A DNA stretch of 64,000 bases from Mycobacterium senriense. GTDB lineage: Bacteria; Actinomycetota; Actinomycetes; Mycobacteriales; Mycobacteriaceae. This document shows, piece by piece, positions 53,451 through 62,861 of the stretch. Below the pieces are notes generated by a model. The model made no database searches. It was not told the origin of the DNA and saw only the letters and a list, made by a program, of their open reading frames with translations. How positions within the stretch are numbered: the stretch's first letter is position 1; the number at the start of each line of letters is the position of its first letter. The position numbers and the translations under genes were made by a program. The stretch covers positions 3,038,001 through 3,102,000 of the forward strand of contig NZ_AP024828.1 of the NCBI RefSeq assembly GCF_019668465.1, written 5' to 3'.

Positions 53451-54206
53451 ATGAACGCACCCAGCGCAGACGCCATCCGCGCAGAAACCATCACCATCAC
53501 CGGCCACGGCGGCGACGAGATCGAGGCCTACCAGGCCGTGCCGCTCGCGCCGGCCTCGCGGGGCGGCGTCGTGTGGATCCACCACATGCCCGGGTACGAC
53601 CGGGAGACCAAGGAGTTCGTCCGCCGGCTCGCGGTCAGCGGCTACAACGCCGTGGCGCCGAACCTCTACTCGCGCGAAGCCCCGGGTGCCGCGCCCGATG
53701 ACGCGGCCGCCGCGGCGCGCGCCGCGGGCGGGGTGCCCGACGAACGATTGGTCGGCGACGTCGCGGGCGCGGTGGAGCACCTGCGCGCGTTGGACGGCGC
53801 CAACGGCAAGTTCGGTGTCATCGGGCACTGCTCGGGCGGACGGCACGCCTACCTGGCGGCGTGCTCGCTGCCGTTCGATGCGGCGGTGGACTGCTACGGC
53901 GCCTTCATCGTCGAGAACCCGCCCGAGGGCATGCCCAAGGCCATGAAGCCGATCCTGGACCTCGCCGCCAACCTCAGCTGTCCGCTGCTGGGCCTGTTCG
54001 GGCTCGACGACCGGTTTCCCGCGCCCGCCGCGGTGGCCACCCTGGACGCCGAACTGAACAGGCTGGACAAGCAGCACGAGTTCCACTCCTACGAGGGCGC
54101 GGGCCATTCGTTCTTCTCCGTCGACCGCCCGGCATACCGGCCGGAGGCCGCGGTGGACGGCTGGCGGCGCATCGACGACTTCTTCGCCACCTACCTGAAG
54201 GGCTAG
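53451..54206 (+). CDS. Dienelactone hydrolase family protein
   Basis: A 251-residue alpha/beta hydrolase. The nucleophile elbow is GVIGHCSGGRHAYL, with Cys as in true dienelactone hydrolases; the Asp is in LGLFGLDDRFPAP and the His in YEGAGHSFFS. The oxyanion region is VVWIHHMPGYDRET. The canonical enzyme opens dienelactone during chlorocatechol breakdown; no other such genes are near, so the substrate is open. GAAAGGGAG precedes the ATG. The next two small genes follow at 9 and 7 bases, probably one operon. Confidence 0.88.
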   Translation: MNAPSADAIRAETITITGHGGDEIEAYQAVPLAPASRGGVVWIHHMPGYDRETKEFVRRLAVSGYNAVAPNLYSREAPGAAPDDAAAAARAAGGVPDERLVGDVAGAVEHLRALDGANGKFGVIGHCSGGRHAYLAACSLPFDAAVDCYGAFIVENPPEGMPKAMKPILDLAANLSCPLLGLFGLDDRFPAPAAVATLDAELNRLDKQHEFHSYEGAGHSFFSVDRPAYRPEAAVDGWRRIDDFFATYLKG

Positions 54207-54215
54207 GCATCTCCC

Positions 54216-54488
54216 ATGTGCACCTATCTCACCGAACATGTCGAGATTGACGGCAGCGGCAAGGGCGCGACGGGATGGTTCGGCGCCGACCGCGCGACGG
54301 TGTATGTCGACCACCCCGTCCACGCGCCCTACGGCCACACCGTCAACATCGACGTGATCAACCCCCAGCTCGGCCCGTCGGCGCGGGTGGCCCTGGAACT
54401 GACCGAGGAAAGCGCGCTCGCGCTGGCCGACGCCATCCGCAAGGCCATCGGTCACGCCCCGGCCGGACTGGCCTCCAAGGACCAGTAG
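54216..54488 (+). CDS. Small conserved protein (DUF6295-like)
   Basis: A 90-residue protein beginning MCTYLTEHVEIDGSGKGATG and containing ATVYVDHPVHAPYGHTVNID and ALELTEESALALADAIRKAI. This matches, from memory, the actinobacterial DUF6295 family, often found beside dienelactone hydrolases. The Cys at position 2 and His residues could be functional, but no activity is known. It is tightly linked to its neighbours (9 and 7 bases). Confidence 0.75.
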   Translation: MCTYLTEHVEIDGSGKGATGWFGADRATVYVDHPVHAPYGHTVNIDVINPQLGPSARVALELTEESALALADAIRKAIGHAPAGLASKDQ

Positions 54489-54495
54489 GTCAGCT

Positions 54496-55266
54496 ATGAC
54501 CACCGACACCGGCTACCCGCAGATGGCCGCCGCGCGCGGCAGGATCGAACCCGCGCCGCGGCGGGTCCGTGGTTATCTCGGCGACGCGCTGGTCTTCGAC
54601 ACCACCGCCGCCCGGTACGTGTGGGAAGTTCCGTACTACCCGCAGTACTACATCCCGCTCGACGACGTCCGGTCCGAGTTCCTGCACGACGAAAACCACG
54701 CCCAGAAGGTGCAATTCGGTGCGTCGCGGCTCTACTCCCTGGTGGGCGCCGGCCAAAAGCATGAGTCCGCCGCGCGGGTATTCGACGCCGACGGGGACGG
54801 CCCGCTGGCCGGGACAGTGCGGTTCGAGTGGAATCCGTTGCGCTGGTTCGAAGAAGACGAGCCGATCTACTGCCACCCGCGCAATCCGTATTCGCGGGTC
54901 GACGCCCTACGCTCGCATCGGCATGTGCGCGTCGAGCTCGGCGGAATTATCTTGGCCGACACAAGGACTCCCGTTTTGCTGTTCGAAACAGGTTTGCCGA
55001 CAAGGTATTACATCGATGCGACCGATGTCGCCTTCGAGCACCTGGAATCCAGCCCCACGCAAACGTTGTGTCCGTACAAGGGGGTTACCTCAGGTTATTG
55101 GTCGGTGCGTGTGGGTGACGCCGTGCACGAGGACCTGGCATGGACCTACCACTATCCGCTTCCGGCGGTCGGTCAAATCGCCGGTCTGATCGCTTTCTAC
55201 AACGAGAAAGTCGACATCACCGTCGACGGGGTCGGGCTGGAGAGACCGCAGACGCAGTTCAGCTAG
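54496..55266 (+). CDS. Tandem DUF427 protein
   Basis: A 256-residue protein with two DUF427 (beta-tent) copies. The first (about 20-115) contains GYLGDALVFDTTAARYVWEV and FEWNPLRWFEEDEPIYCHP. The second (about 130-235) contains VRVELGGIILADTRTPVLLF, ETGLPTRYYIDATDVAFEHL and LCPYKGVTSGYWSVRVGDAV. The conserved CPYKG tract is present only in the second copy. No biochemical role is established. By location it may correspond to Rv1056, which I cannot verify. Confidence 0.85.
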   Translation: MTTDTGYPQMAAARGRIEPAPRRVRGYLGDALVFDTTAARYVWEVPYYPQYYIPLDDVRSEFLHDENHAQKVQFGASRLYSLVGAGQKHESAARVFDADGDGPLAGTVRFEWNPLRWFEEDEPIYCHPRNPYSRVDALRSHRHVRVELGGIILADTRTPVLLFETGLPTRYYIDATDVAFEHLESSPTQTLCPYKGVTSGYWSVRVGDAVHEDLAWTYHYPLPAVGQIAGLIAFYNEKVDITVDGVGLERPQTQFS

Positions 55267-55412
55267 CCGCACCGCATTCCGAAATAAATTCTTAAGCTCG
55301 CGCACATACGGGCGAAACATTGCCATTCGACGCTTCACCCATCTACGGCGTCACTTCGCACCGCGGCTGATTTCAAAAGGCCTACCGGCCCGAATTGGGG
55401 TGTGTCTGAACC

Positions 55413-56828
55413 ATGTTGCCTTATCCAGATTGGGTTAATCCCGGGGACAACGCCTGGCAGTTGGTGGCGGCGACTCTGGTCGGCCTGATGAGCATTCCTG
55501 GCATCGCCGTCCTGTACGGCGGAATCGTGCAGAAGAAGTGGGCCGTCAACACCATGTTGATGGCCTTCACCGGGTTCTCTCTGGTGCTAGTCGTGTGGGT
55601 GCTCTGGGGTTTCAAGATGGGGTTCGGCGAACCGCTGAAACTCGGGCCGGGCATCCTGCAGTCGGCGGTCGGGAAACCCAAGACCATCCTGAGCAGCAAC
55701 AACCAGCAGATCGCTTATATCCCGCTGCTGGACGGCACCATGCCGTCTTTCCGCTTCTCGGAGACCACGCTGGCGTACTTCCAATTCGTGTTCGCCGCCA
55801 TCACCCCGCTGCTTTTTCTCGGCAGCGTGATCGGAAGAATGAGCTTCAAGGCCTGGCTGATCTTCGTGCCACTGTGGTCGACATTCGCCTACTCGGTCAA
55901 TGCGTTCCTGCTGTGGGGCGGTGGCTGGTGGTCACACGCTGGCGCCTTGGATTACAGCGGTGGCTACGTGATTCACCTCGCCGCCGGGACATCCGGTTTC
56001 GTCGCTGCCGCGGTGATAGGTCCGAGGCTGGCGCGGGACCGGGAACGCGCGGTGCCGAACAACCTGCCCCTGGCCGCGGTCGGTGCCGGCGTCTTGTGGT
56101 TGGGCTGGAACGGCTTCAACGGGGGTGACCCGTACTTTTCGGGTGCCGACGCGTCACTGGCGGTGATCAACACCAATCTCGCCACCGCAGTCGCGTTGCT
56201 CACCTGGGTGATCTGGGACCTTTTCGCGAGCAAGCAGCGCAAACCGACATTCCTCGGCGCTGTGAACGGGATGATCAGCGGCCTGGTCGCCATCACGCCG
56301 GCGGCTGGCTTTGTCAACAGCTTCGGTGCGATGATCATCGGCGTCGTCGCCTCGTCCCTGGTATGGATGTCCTGGAATTGGCTTGGTACAACAACGCTTT
56401 TCAAGAAGGTGGACGACACGCTGGGTGTGTTTCACACTCACGGTGTCGCAGGTTTGGCCGGCGGGTTGCTGGTCGGAGTACTCGCCGATCCGCATATTGT
56501 CGAATACCTGGGCGGCAGCACGGGACAGGACGTGACCTTCGCCGGTTGGCTGTACGGTCACCATCCCAAGCAGATATTGATCCAGGCCGGTGCTGCGGCC
56601 ACGATCATCGTCTGGGATGCGCTCATCACATTCGTCATCCTGAAAGTCCTTGGCCTCTTTATGAAATTGCGGTTGCCCGACGAGGTGTTGGAAAGCGGTG
56701 ACCTCGGTGTGCACGACGAAGAGGCTTACCCGGACGAAACGCTCGTCACGGGTAGGCGAGTCGAGCCGCGCTCAGAAACGCGGACTGGGACGATAATTTC
56801 CAAACACGCTGAGACGGTGGATGATTGA
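55413..56828 (+). CDS. amt: Ammonium transporter (Amt/MEP/Rh family)
   Basis: A 471-residue channel with 11 predicted transmembrane helices. The pore histidines lie in GGYVIHLAAGTSGFVAA and VFHTHGVAGLAGGLLVGVLA, the twin-His arrangement needed for conduction. The N-terminus NPGDNAWQLVAATLVGLMSI matches actinobacterial Amt proteins with an external N-terminus. The C-terminal ~60 residues form the cytoplasmic tail that contacts PII. A glnK gene follows by 15 bases. This pair is additional to the amt-glnB-glnD cluster I recall in M. tuberculosis (Rv2918c-Rv2920c). I found no convincing GlnR box in the 146-base upstream gap. Confidence 0.95.
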   Translation: MLPYPDWVNPGDNAWQLVAATLVGLMSIPGIAVLYGGIVQKKWAVNTMLMAFTGFSLVLVVWVLWGFKMGFGEPLKLGPGILQSAVGKPKTILSSNNQQIAYIPLLDGTMPSFRFSETTLAYFQFVFAAITPLLFLGSVIGRMSFKAWLIFVPLWSTFAYSVNAFLLWGGGWWSHAGALDYSGGYVIHLAAGTSGFVAAAVIGPRLARDRERAVPNNLPLAAVGAGVLWLGWNGFNGGDPYFSGADASLAVINTNLATAVALLTWVIWDLFASKQRKPTFLGAVNGMISGLVAITPAAGFVNSFGAMIIGVVASSLVWMSWNWLGTTTLFKKVDDTLGVFHTHGVAGLAGGLLVGVLADPHIVEYLGGSTGQDVTFAGWLYGHHPKQILIQAGAAATIIVWDALITFVILKVLGLFMKLRLPDEVLESGDLGVHDEEAYPDETLVTGRRVEPRSETRTGTIISKHAETVDD

Positions 56829-57182
<354 letters not shown>

Positions 57183-57183
57183 T

Positions 57184-57211
57184 GGAATTCGCGCGTAAGC
57201 GCGAGAATTCC
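57184..57211 (+). terminator. Terminator of the amt-glnK operon
   Basis: Starting one base after the glnK stop, GGAATTCGCGC pairs with GCGC and GAATTCC, with only a two-base bulge, around a GTAA loop. No U tract follows. Its position and strength support termination. Confidence 0.7.
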
Positions 57212-57617
57212 GGCGCAACACTTTGGTGCCGGCCCAGTTGTGATCTATCCCTCGTCGGCCGCGAAACCTGAGAATTCCCTACATCCGCACCCGATAGCGC
57301 GCTCACGTGGGCTGTTAGCGGCGCGCGTGAAATCCGCCGGAAGCGGGTTTGCCTGACTTTCGCTACGGGTAAGCGACTGCGATACAGCGTGATTGGAAGT
57401 CTGAGCAGAACCTGAGTGCGCACAGTGACGTAGCTAACGTCGAGCAGTTCGATCTGCTAACGGGCGACTTGTGGCCAGTAGACTACCGAAAACCAATCTC
57501 GTCAGCGCCTTTCGGTGCTGAAAGCCGGTGGGATCCGGAGGCCAAATCGTCGCACACGTATCGGCGGCTTCGCCACTTGACGACCAGAGCCGACAACACA
57601 GCAAAGGCGGTGCCAGC
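57212..57617 (+). other. Region upstream of the beta-propeller gene
   Basis: About 400 bases without a supportable gene. It should contain the promoter. Two copies of GCTAACG at 57433-57439 and 57456-57462, 23 bp apart, are the only repeated motif noticed. The M. tuberculosis counterpart is reported to be controlled by TrcR and MprA, so this is where such sites would be sought. Confidence 0.4.
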
Positions 57618-58736
57618 GTGAACGATGTGAACGGCCCTACGGCCGCGCACGACGATCGAAACGCCCGAATCTTCGAGTTTGACACCTCCTCGGTGGTGCG
57701 GGTTCCGTTGCACAACGGCCCGATCAGCGATATCGACATCAGCCCGGACGGGCGGCGGCTGGTCGCGACGAACTACGGCCGCGACGCGGTTTCGGTCATC
57801 GACGCCAACACGTGCCGTGTCTCGAGCACCGTCACCGGGCTGACCGAACCGTTCGCGGTCACCATGAGCAGTGCGGACTCCAACTACGCCTACGTCAGCA
57901 TCGCGACCGCCGGCTACGACGCCATCGAGGTCATCGACGTCGTCACGAACTGGCGCATCGCCACCCACCATCTCGCGAACAGCGTCAGCGACCTGACGGT
58001 GAGCCCGGACGGCAAATTCCTTTACGCCAGCCGGAACGCGGTGCGCGGCGCCGATGTGACGGTGCTGGACACCACCACCGGCGAACTCGAGGTCATAGAC
58101 CTGGCGACCGCGCCGGGCACCACCACCGAATGCGTGCGGATCAGCGCCGACGGACGACGGCTGTATGTCGGCATGAACGCCCCGACCGGCGGCAGCCTTG
58201 CCATGATCGAGACCCGGACGCGGTCCGACAATCGCCGGGTCGGCGGCCGGTCACGCATCGTCGGCGTCGTCGACCTCGGTCTGCCTCTGCGCGATGTGGC
58301 GTTGAGCGACGACGGCGGCACGGCGTACGTGGCCAGCTGCGATCCGGTCGCGGGCGCGGTACTGGACGTGATCGACACCCGGGTCAACAAGATCGTCGGC
58401 ACCCACAAGATCCCGGAGATCACCGGCCCGCTCACACGGATGACGCTCAGTCGCGACGGCGCGCGGGCCTACCTGGTCAGCGACGACCGCATCACGGTGC
58501 TGAGCACCCACCAGCAGGACGTCCTCGGCGAAGTCGAGGTGTCCAAGCACCCGTCGTGCGTGGTGGAGAGCCCCGACGGCACCCAGCTCTACGTTGCCGA
58601 TTACTCCGGCGTGGTCACCGCGGCGCGCATCTCCTCGACCGCGCCATCGCCGACCCGCGGCGGGGCGGGCGACCCGGACCTGTCGGTCGCCGGCTGGCTG
58701 CCCGAACTGCCGGAGTGGGAACCGGTCCTCGCCTAG
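57618..58736 (+). CDS. Seven-bladed beta-propeller protein (Rv1057-like)
   Basis: A 372-residue YncE-like propeller. Repeats of about 42 residues recur with DxSPDGxxLxV cores: ISDIDISPDGRRLVATNYGR, VSDLTVSPDGKFLYASRNAV, ECVRISADGRRLYVGMNAPT, VALSDDGGTAYVASCDP, MTLSRDGARAYLVSDDR and VVESPDGTQLYVADYSG. The C-terminus ends LSVAGWLPELPEWEPVLA. No signal peptide is present. The start (GTG 57618) gives VNDVNGPTAAHDDRNARIFE, close to my memory of Rv1057, a TrcR-repressed, intracellularly expressed gene. It may be a binding scaffold; its ligand is unknown. Confidence 0.9.
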   Translation: MNDVNGPTAAHDDRNARIFEFDTSSVVRVPLHNGPISDIDISPDGRRLVATNYGRDAVSVIDANTCRVSSTVTGLTEPFAVTMSSADSNYAYVSIATAGYDAIEVIDVVTNWRIATHHLANSVSDLTVSPDGKFLYASRNAVRGADVTVLDTTTGELEVIDLATAPGTTTECVRISADGRRLYVGMNAPTGGSLAMIETRTRSDNRRVGGRSRIVGVVDLGLPLRDVALSDDGGTAYVASCDPVAGAVLDVIDTRVNKIVGTHKIPEITGPLTRMTLSRDGARAYLVSDDRITVLSTHQQDVLGEVEVSKHPSCVVESPDGTQLYVADYSGVVTAARISSTAPSPTRGGAGDPDLSVAGWLPELPEWEPVLA

Positions 58737-58900
58737 GCCGGCTGGTCTCGCGGGGCGCCCAAAGCGGCCCCGGCCGAACGGGATCCACGCAATCGATCGT
58801 CAGTCTCCTCGGGTGCTGACACTCTCGCCGAGTTGAGGCTTAGGGTGGGAGGCGCCCGACGGCACAGGCGGTGCTGCCCCGAGACTAAGGCGGTAGATCA

Positions 58901-60526
58901 GTGGACGGCACGATGCAGGACTTCCCGTTGACCATCACCGCGATCATGCGTCACGGCTGCACCGTGCACGGGGAACGCGTCGTCACGACCGCCACCGGGG
59001 ACGGCTACCGGCGCACCACCTACCGGGAGCTGGGCAAGCAGGCCGCGCAACTGGCGAATGGCCTGCGCCGCCTCGGCGTCACCGGTGACCAGCGGGTGGG
59101 CACATTCATGTGGAACAACGCCGAGCACCTCACCGCATACCTCGCCTTGCCGTCGATGGGCGCCGTCCTGCATACCCTCAACATCCGGCTGTTCCCCGAG
59201 CAGATCGCCTTCGTCGCCAACGAGGCCGAAGACCAGGTGGTGCTGGTCGACGCCTCACTGGTCAAATCGCTGGCACCCGTGCTGCCCGAGCTCGAGACCG
59301 TGCACACCGTGATCGTCGTCGGCGACGACACTGAGCCGCTGCAGGGCGCGGGCAAGACCGTGCTGCGCTACGCCGACGTCCTCGACGGCGAGTCCACCGA
59401 GTTCGACTGGCCGCGCATCGACGAGAACTCCGCGGCCGCGATGTGCTACACAAGCGGCACCACCGGCAACCCGAAAGGCGTTGTCTACAGCCACCGTTCG
59501 AGCTTCCTGCACACGATGGGCGCGTGTACCACCAACGGCATCGGCGTCGGGGCCACCGACAGCGTGCTGCCCATCGTGCCGATGTTCCATGCCAACGCCT
59601 GGGGGCTGCCGTACGCGGCGCTGATGGCCGGCGCCGACTTGGTGTTGCCAGATTGCCACCTCGACCCCCGCTCGCTGGTCGCGATGGTCGAGGACCTGAA
59701 GCCCACCGTGACCGGCGCGGTGCCCACCATCTGGAACGGCGTCCTGCATCACCTCGAGGACGACCCCGACCACGACATGTCGTCGGTGCGGTTGGTGGTC
59801 TGCGGCGGCTCGGCCGTCCCGGTGTCGCTGATGCGCACCTTCGAGGAAAAGCACGACGTACAGATCCGGCAGCTGTGGGGCATGACGGAGACGTCGCCGC
59901 TGGCCACCATGGCGTGGCCGCCGCCGGGCACCCCGGAGGACCAGCACTGGGCCTTCCGCGGGACACAGGGTCAGCCGGTCTGCGGAGTGGAGATGCGCAT
60001 CGTCGACGACGACGGTCAGGTGTTGCCCAACGACGGCCAGGCCGTCGGCGAGGTCGAGGTCCGCGGACCGTGGATCGCCGGCTCCTACTACCTGGGCCGC
60101 GACGAATCGAAATTCGACTCCGGCTGGCTGCGCACCGGCGACGTGGGCCGCATCGATGAGCGCGGGTTCGTCACCCTGACCGACCGCGCCAAGGACGTCA
60201 TCAAATCCGGTGGGGAATGGATCTCCTCGGTCGAGTTGGAGAATTTCTTGATCGGGCACCCGGATGTGGTCGAGGCCGCCGTGGTCGGCGTTCCCGACGA
60301 GCGCTGGGAAGAACGGCCGCTCGCGGTGATCGTGGCCAAGGAGGGCGCGGCGGTGAGCCCCGACCAGCTGCGAAACTTTCTCGCCGACAAGGTCGTTCGG
60401 TGGTGGCTGCCCGAGCGGTGGACCTTCGTCGACGAGATCCCGCGCACCAGCGTCGGCAAGTACGACAAGAAAACCATCCGGTCGCGATACGCAGAGGACG
60501 AATACCAGGTGATCGAGGCGCGCTGA
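58901..60526 (+). CDS. fadD14: Medium/long-chain fatty-acid-CoA ligase (FadD14-like)
   Basis: A 541-residue ANL-family acyl-CoA synthetase. The P-loop is AMCYTSGTTGNPKGVVYSH; GMTETSPLATMAWPP is A5; FDSGWLRTGDVGRIDERGF is A7; LTDRAKDVIKSGGEWISSVE begins the lid; and the catalytic Lys is in RTSVGKYDKKTIR. It activates fatty acids with ATP and CoA. GTG at 58901 is the start. Its location next to the Rv1057-like gene matches fadD14 (Rv1058). The SRPBCC gene begins 19 bases after its stop. Confidence 0.93.
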   Translation: MDGTMQDFPLTITAIMRHGCTVHGERVVTTATGDGYRRTTYRELGKQAAQLANGLRRLGVTGDQRVGTFMWNNAEHLTAYLALPSMGAVLHTLNIRLFPEQIAFVANEAEDQVVLVDASLVKSLAPVLPELETVHTVIVVGDDTEPLQGAGKTVLRYADVLDGESTEFDWPRIDENSAAAMCYTSGTTGNPKGVVYSHRSSFLHTMGACTTNGIGVGATDSVLPIVPMFHANAWGLPYAALMAGADLVLPDCHLDPRSLVAMVEDLKPTVTGAVPTIWNGVLHHLEDDPDHDMSSVRLVVCGGSAVPVSLMRTFEEKHDVQIRQLWGMTETSPLATMAWPPPGTPEDQHWAFRGTQGQPVCGVEMRIVDDDGQVLPNDGQAVGEVEVRGPWIAGSYYLGRDESKFDSGWLRTGDVGRIDERGFVTLTDRAKDVIKSGGEWISSVELENFLIGHPDVVEAAVVGVPDERWEERPLAVIVAKEGAAVSPDQLRNFLADKVVRWWLPERWTFVDEIPRTSVGKYDKKTIRSRYAEDEYQVIEAR

Positions 60527-60545
60527 GCTGAAAGGCGTTACACCC

Positions 60546-61019
60546 GTGGCACATTCACTCATCGTCGATCAATCCGTCGTCACCCCGGTCGCGGTCCAGG
60601 ACGCTTTTAACCGGACGCTGCCCATTGCGCTCCCGACGCTTTTCCACCGCTGGTACGGGCCGTTCCCGCCGATCAAGGAAGTGCGCGAGCAGACCGGGGC
60701 CTGGGACGCGGCCGGCCAAACCCGCGTCGTGCACCTGGTCGGCGGGGCCAGCATGCGCGAGGAACTGACCAGCGTCGACCCGCCGCGGTCGTTCGGCTAC
60801 CGGCTTTCGGAGGTCACCGGCCCGATGGCGCTGCTGGTCGACCACGTCCTCGGCGAATGGATCTTCGCTCCGGCCGGCGGCGGCACCGAGATCACCTGGC
60901 GCTGGGACATCCGCCCACCCACGGCGCTGACGGCCTGGGCACTGCCGGTGCTGGGCAGGATGTGGAAGGGCTACGCGCGCCGGGCGCTGCACGACCTGTC
61001 GGCCGTGCTGACGGGCTGA
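60546..61019 (+). CDS. SRPBCC (polyketide-cyclase/START-like) protein
   Basis: A 157-residue helix-grip protein with a likely hydrophobic ligand cavity. Features are LPIALPTLFHRWYGPFPPIK, SVDPPRSFGYRLSEVTGPMA and the closing strand and helix TEITWRWDIRPPTALTAWAL with a C-terminal amphipathic helix. The family binds or processes lipophilic compounds; the ligand is unknown. GTG at 60546 is 19 bases from fadD14, so the pair is co-transcribed. Size and location agree with Rv1060 as I recall it. Confidence 0.78.
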   Translation: MAHSLIVDQSVVTPVAVQDAFNRTLPIALPTLFHRWYGPFPPIKEVREQTGAWDAAGQTRVVHLVGGASMREELTSVDPPRSFGYRLSEVTGPMALLVDHVLGEWIFAPAGGGTEITWRWDIRPPTALTAWALPVLGRMWKGYARRALHDLSAVLTG

Positions 61020-61044
61020 CCCGCGACCGCTAGCGTGGGGAGCC

Positions 61045-61935
61045 ATGTGCCGACTTTTTGGCCTGCACGCCGGGACGCACGCCTGCACCGCGACCTTCTG
61101 GCTCCTCGACGCCCCGGACAGCCTGGCTCAGCAGAGCAGGAGAAATCCGGACGGCAGCGGGCTGGGCGTCTTCGACGAACACGGCCAACCGCACCTGTAC
61201 AAGGAGCCGATAGCGGCCTGGCAGGACGCGGAATTCGCGACCGAGGCGCACCGGATGACCGGCACGACGGTCATCGCCCACGTCCGCTACGCGACCACCG
61301 GCTCGCTCGACATCCACAACACCCACCCGTTCCTGCAGGACGGGCGGATCTTCGCGCACAACGGCGTCGTCGAAGGATTGCACATCCTCGACGAGCGGTT
61401 GCGTGAGGTCGGCACCGACGACCTGGTGTTGGGCGACACCGATTCCGAGCGGGTCTTCGCGTTGATCACCGCCGCGATCCGGGCCCGCGACGGCGACATC
61501 ACCGCCGGCCTCACCGACGCCATGCGATGGCTCGCCGAGCACGCTCCGATCTACGCGGTCAACGTGCTGCTGAGCACGGCCACCGACATGTGGGCGCTGC
61601 GCTACCCGGAAACCCACCACCTCTATATTCTGGATCGATCCGACGATACGGCTTCGCATGATTCCGAATTCGACTTGTGCACCAAGCGGATTCACGCCCG
61701 GTCGGAGCATCTGTGTGAGCGGTCGTCGGTGGTGTTCGCCACCGAGGTGATGGACGACGAGCCACGCTGGCGGCTGCTGCCGGCGGGTGAACTCTTCCAT
61801 GTCGACGCAGATCTGCAAATCCACCGCAGCATGATCCTGCCAGACCCGCCCAAACATCTGCTGCGTCGCGAGGACCTGAGCTCGCCGGTGGAGGAGTCGC
61901 AGCACGCCCTGCCGAACACCCGGCAACTGGCCTGA
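61045..61935 (+). CDS. Class II glutamine amidotransferase domain protein
   Basis: A 296-residue Ntn-hydrolase. It begins MCRLFGLHAG, so Cys2 becomes the N-terminal nucleophile after Met removal. QQSRRNPDGSGLGVFDEHG, VIAHVRYATTGSLDIHNTHP and IFAHNGVVEG are the glutaminase motifs for Arg, Asn and Gly. There is no synthase domain, as in EgtC/YafJ-type proteins. It could hydrolyse a gamma-glutamyl amide; an EgtC role is not suggested by context because no egt genes are near. Position matches Rv1061. Confidence 0.9.
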   Translation: MCRLFGLHAGTHACTATFWLLDAPDSLAQQSRRNPDGSGLGVFDEHGQPHLYKEPIAAWQDAEFATEAHRMTGTTVIAHVRYATTGSLDIHNTHPFLQDGRIFAHNGVVEGLHILDERLREVGTDDLVLGDTDSERVFALITAAIRARDGDITAGLTDAMRWLAEHAPIYAVNVLLSTATDMWALRYPETHHLYILDRSDDTASHDSEFDLCTKRIHARSEHLCERSSVVFATEVMDDEPRWRLLPAGELFHVDADLQIHRSMILPDPPKHLLRREDLSSPVEESQHALPNTRQLA

Positions 61936-61961
61936 TCCGGGCTGGCAAGGTAGGCGACGTG

Positions 61962-62828
61962 ATGACCAAACGCGCCCTGGTGCTGGCCGGTGGGGGAATA
62001 GCGGGAATCGCCTGGGAGACAGGTGTTCTGCGAGGCATCGCCGACGAGTCGCCGGCGGTGGTTCGGCTGCTGATCGAGTCGGACGTGCTGGTCGGGACCT
62101 CGGCGGGCTCGGCCGTCGCCGCGCAGCTTCGCAGCGGCCACACCCTGGACGAGCTGTTCGACCGGCAGGTCGCCGAGTCGTCGGCCGAGATCGATTCCGG
62201 GGTCGACGTGGAGACCATCACCGAACTGTTCCTGACGGCCCTGGGTCAGCCGTATGAGGACACGCTGGACAGGACCCGGCAACAGATGCAGCGCATCGGT
62301 GCCGTGGCGCTGGCCACCGAAACCGTTCCCGCGCCGGTGCGCCGCGACGTCATCGCGCGGCGGCTGCCGTCGCACCACTGGCCGGAGTCCGAGTTGCGGC
62401 TCACCGCGATCGACGTCGAAACCGGCGAATTGACCGTCTTCGACCGCGACTCGGGCGTCGACCTGGTCGATGCCGTCGCGGCAAGCTGCGCGGTGCCCGG
62501 GGCGTGGCCGCCGGTCAGGATCGCGGGCCGCCACTACATGGACGGCGGGGTCGCCAGCTCGGTCAACCTGGTGGTGGCCGCCGACTGCGCGACGGTGGTG
62601 GTGCTGGTGCCCTCGGGCGTCGATGCGCCGTCACCGTTCGGTGCCGGGCCGGCCGCCGAGGTCTCGGCGTTTCCCGGCGCGGCGTTCGCCGTCTTCGCCG
62701 ACGCCGATTCGCTGGCCGCCTTCGGGCCCAACGCGCTGGACCCGAACTGCCGCATCCCGTCGGCCCTGGCCGGGCGCGGGCAGGGCCGCCGCGAAGCCGC
62801 GGCCATCGCCCGCTTCCTGGGGCTGTGA
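61962..62828 (+). CDS. Patatin-like phospholipase (Rv1062-like)
   Basis: A 288-residue patatin-fold acyl hydrolase. The oxyanion loop is LVLAGGGIAGIAWETGVLRG; the nucleophile elbow is LVGTSAGSAVAA (GxSxG) and the catalytic Asp is in HYMDGGVASSVNLV (DGG). No signal peptide or membrane segment is seen. It probably cleaves acyl esters of lipids. ATG at 61962 is chosen over the preceding GTG. It is convergent with another patatin-like gene 33 bases away. Confidence 0.92.
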   Translation: MTKRALVLAGGGIAGIAWETGVLRGIADESPAVVRLLIESDVLVGTSAGSAVAAQLRSGHTLDELFDRQVAESSAEIDSGVDVETITELFLTALGQPYEDTLDRTRQQMQRIGAVALATETVPAPVRRDVIARRLPSHHWPESELRLTAIDVETGELTVFDRDSGVDLVDAVAASCAVPGAWPPVRIAGRHYMDGGVASSVNLVVAADCATVVVLVPSGVDAPSPFGAGPAAEVSAFPGAAFAVFADADSLAAFGPNALDPNCRIPSALAGRGQGRREAAAIARFLGL

Positions 62829-62861
62829 CAGTGCTTGGCGCGCAGGCGTTTTGAGCGACGT

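Noticed and set aside
55267..55412. GlnR box upstream of amt
   Set aside because: A GAAAC half-site exists near 55313-55317, but no properly spaced GTNAC partner was found.
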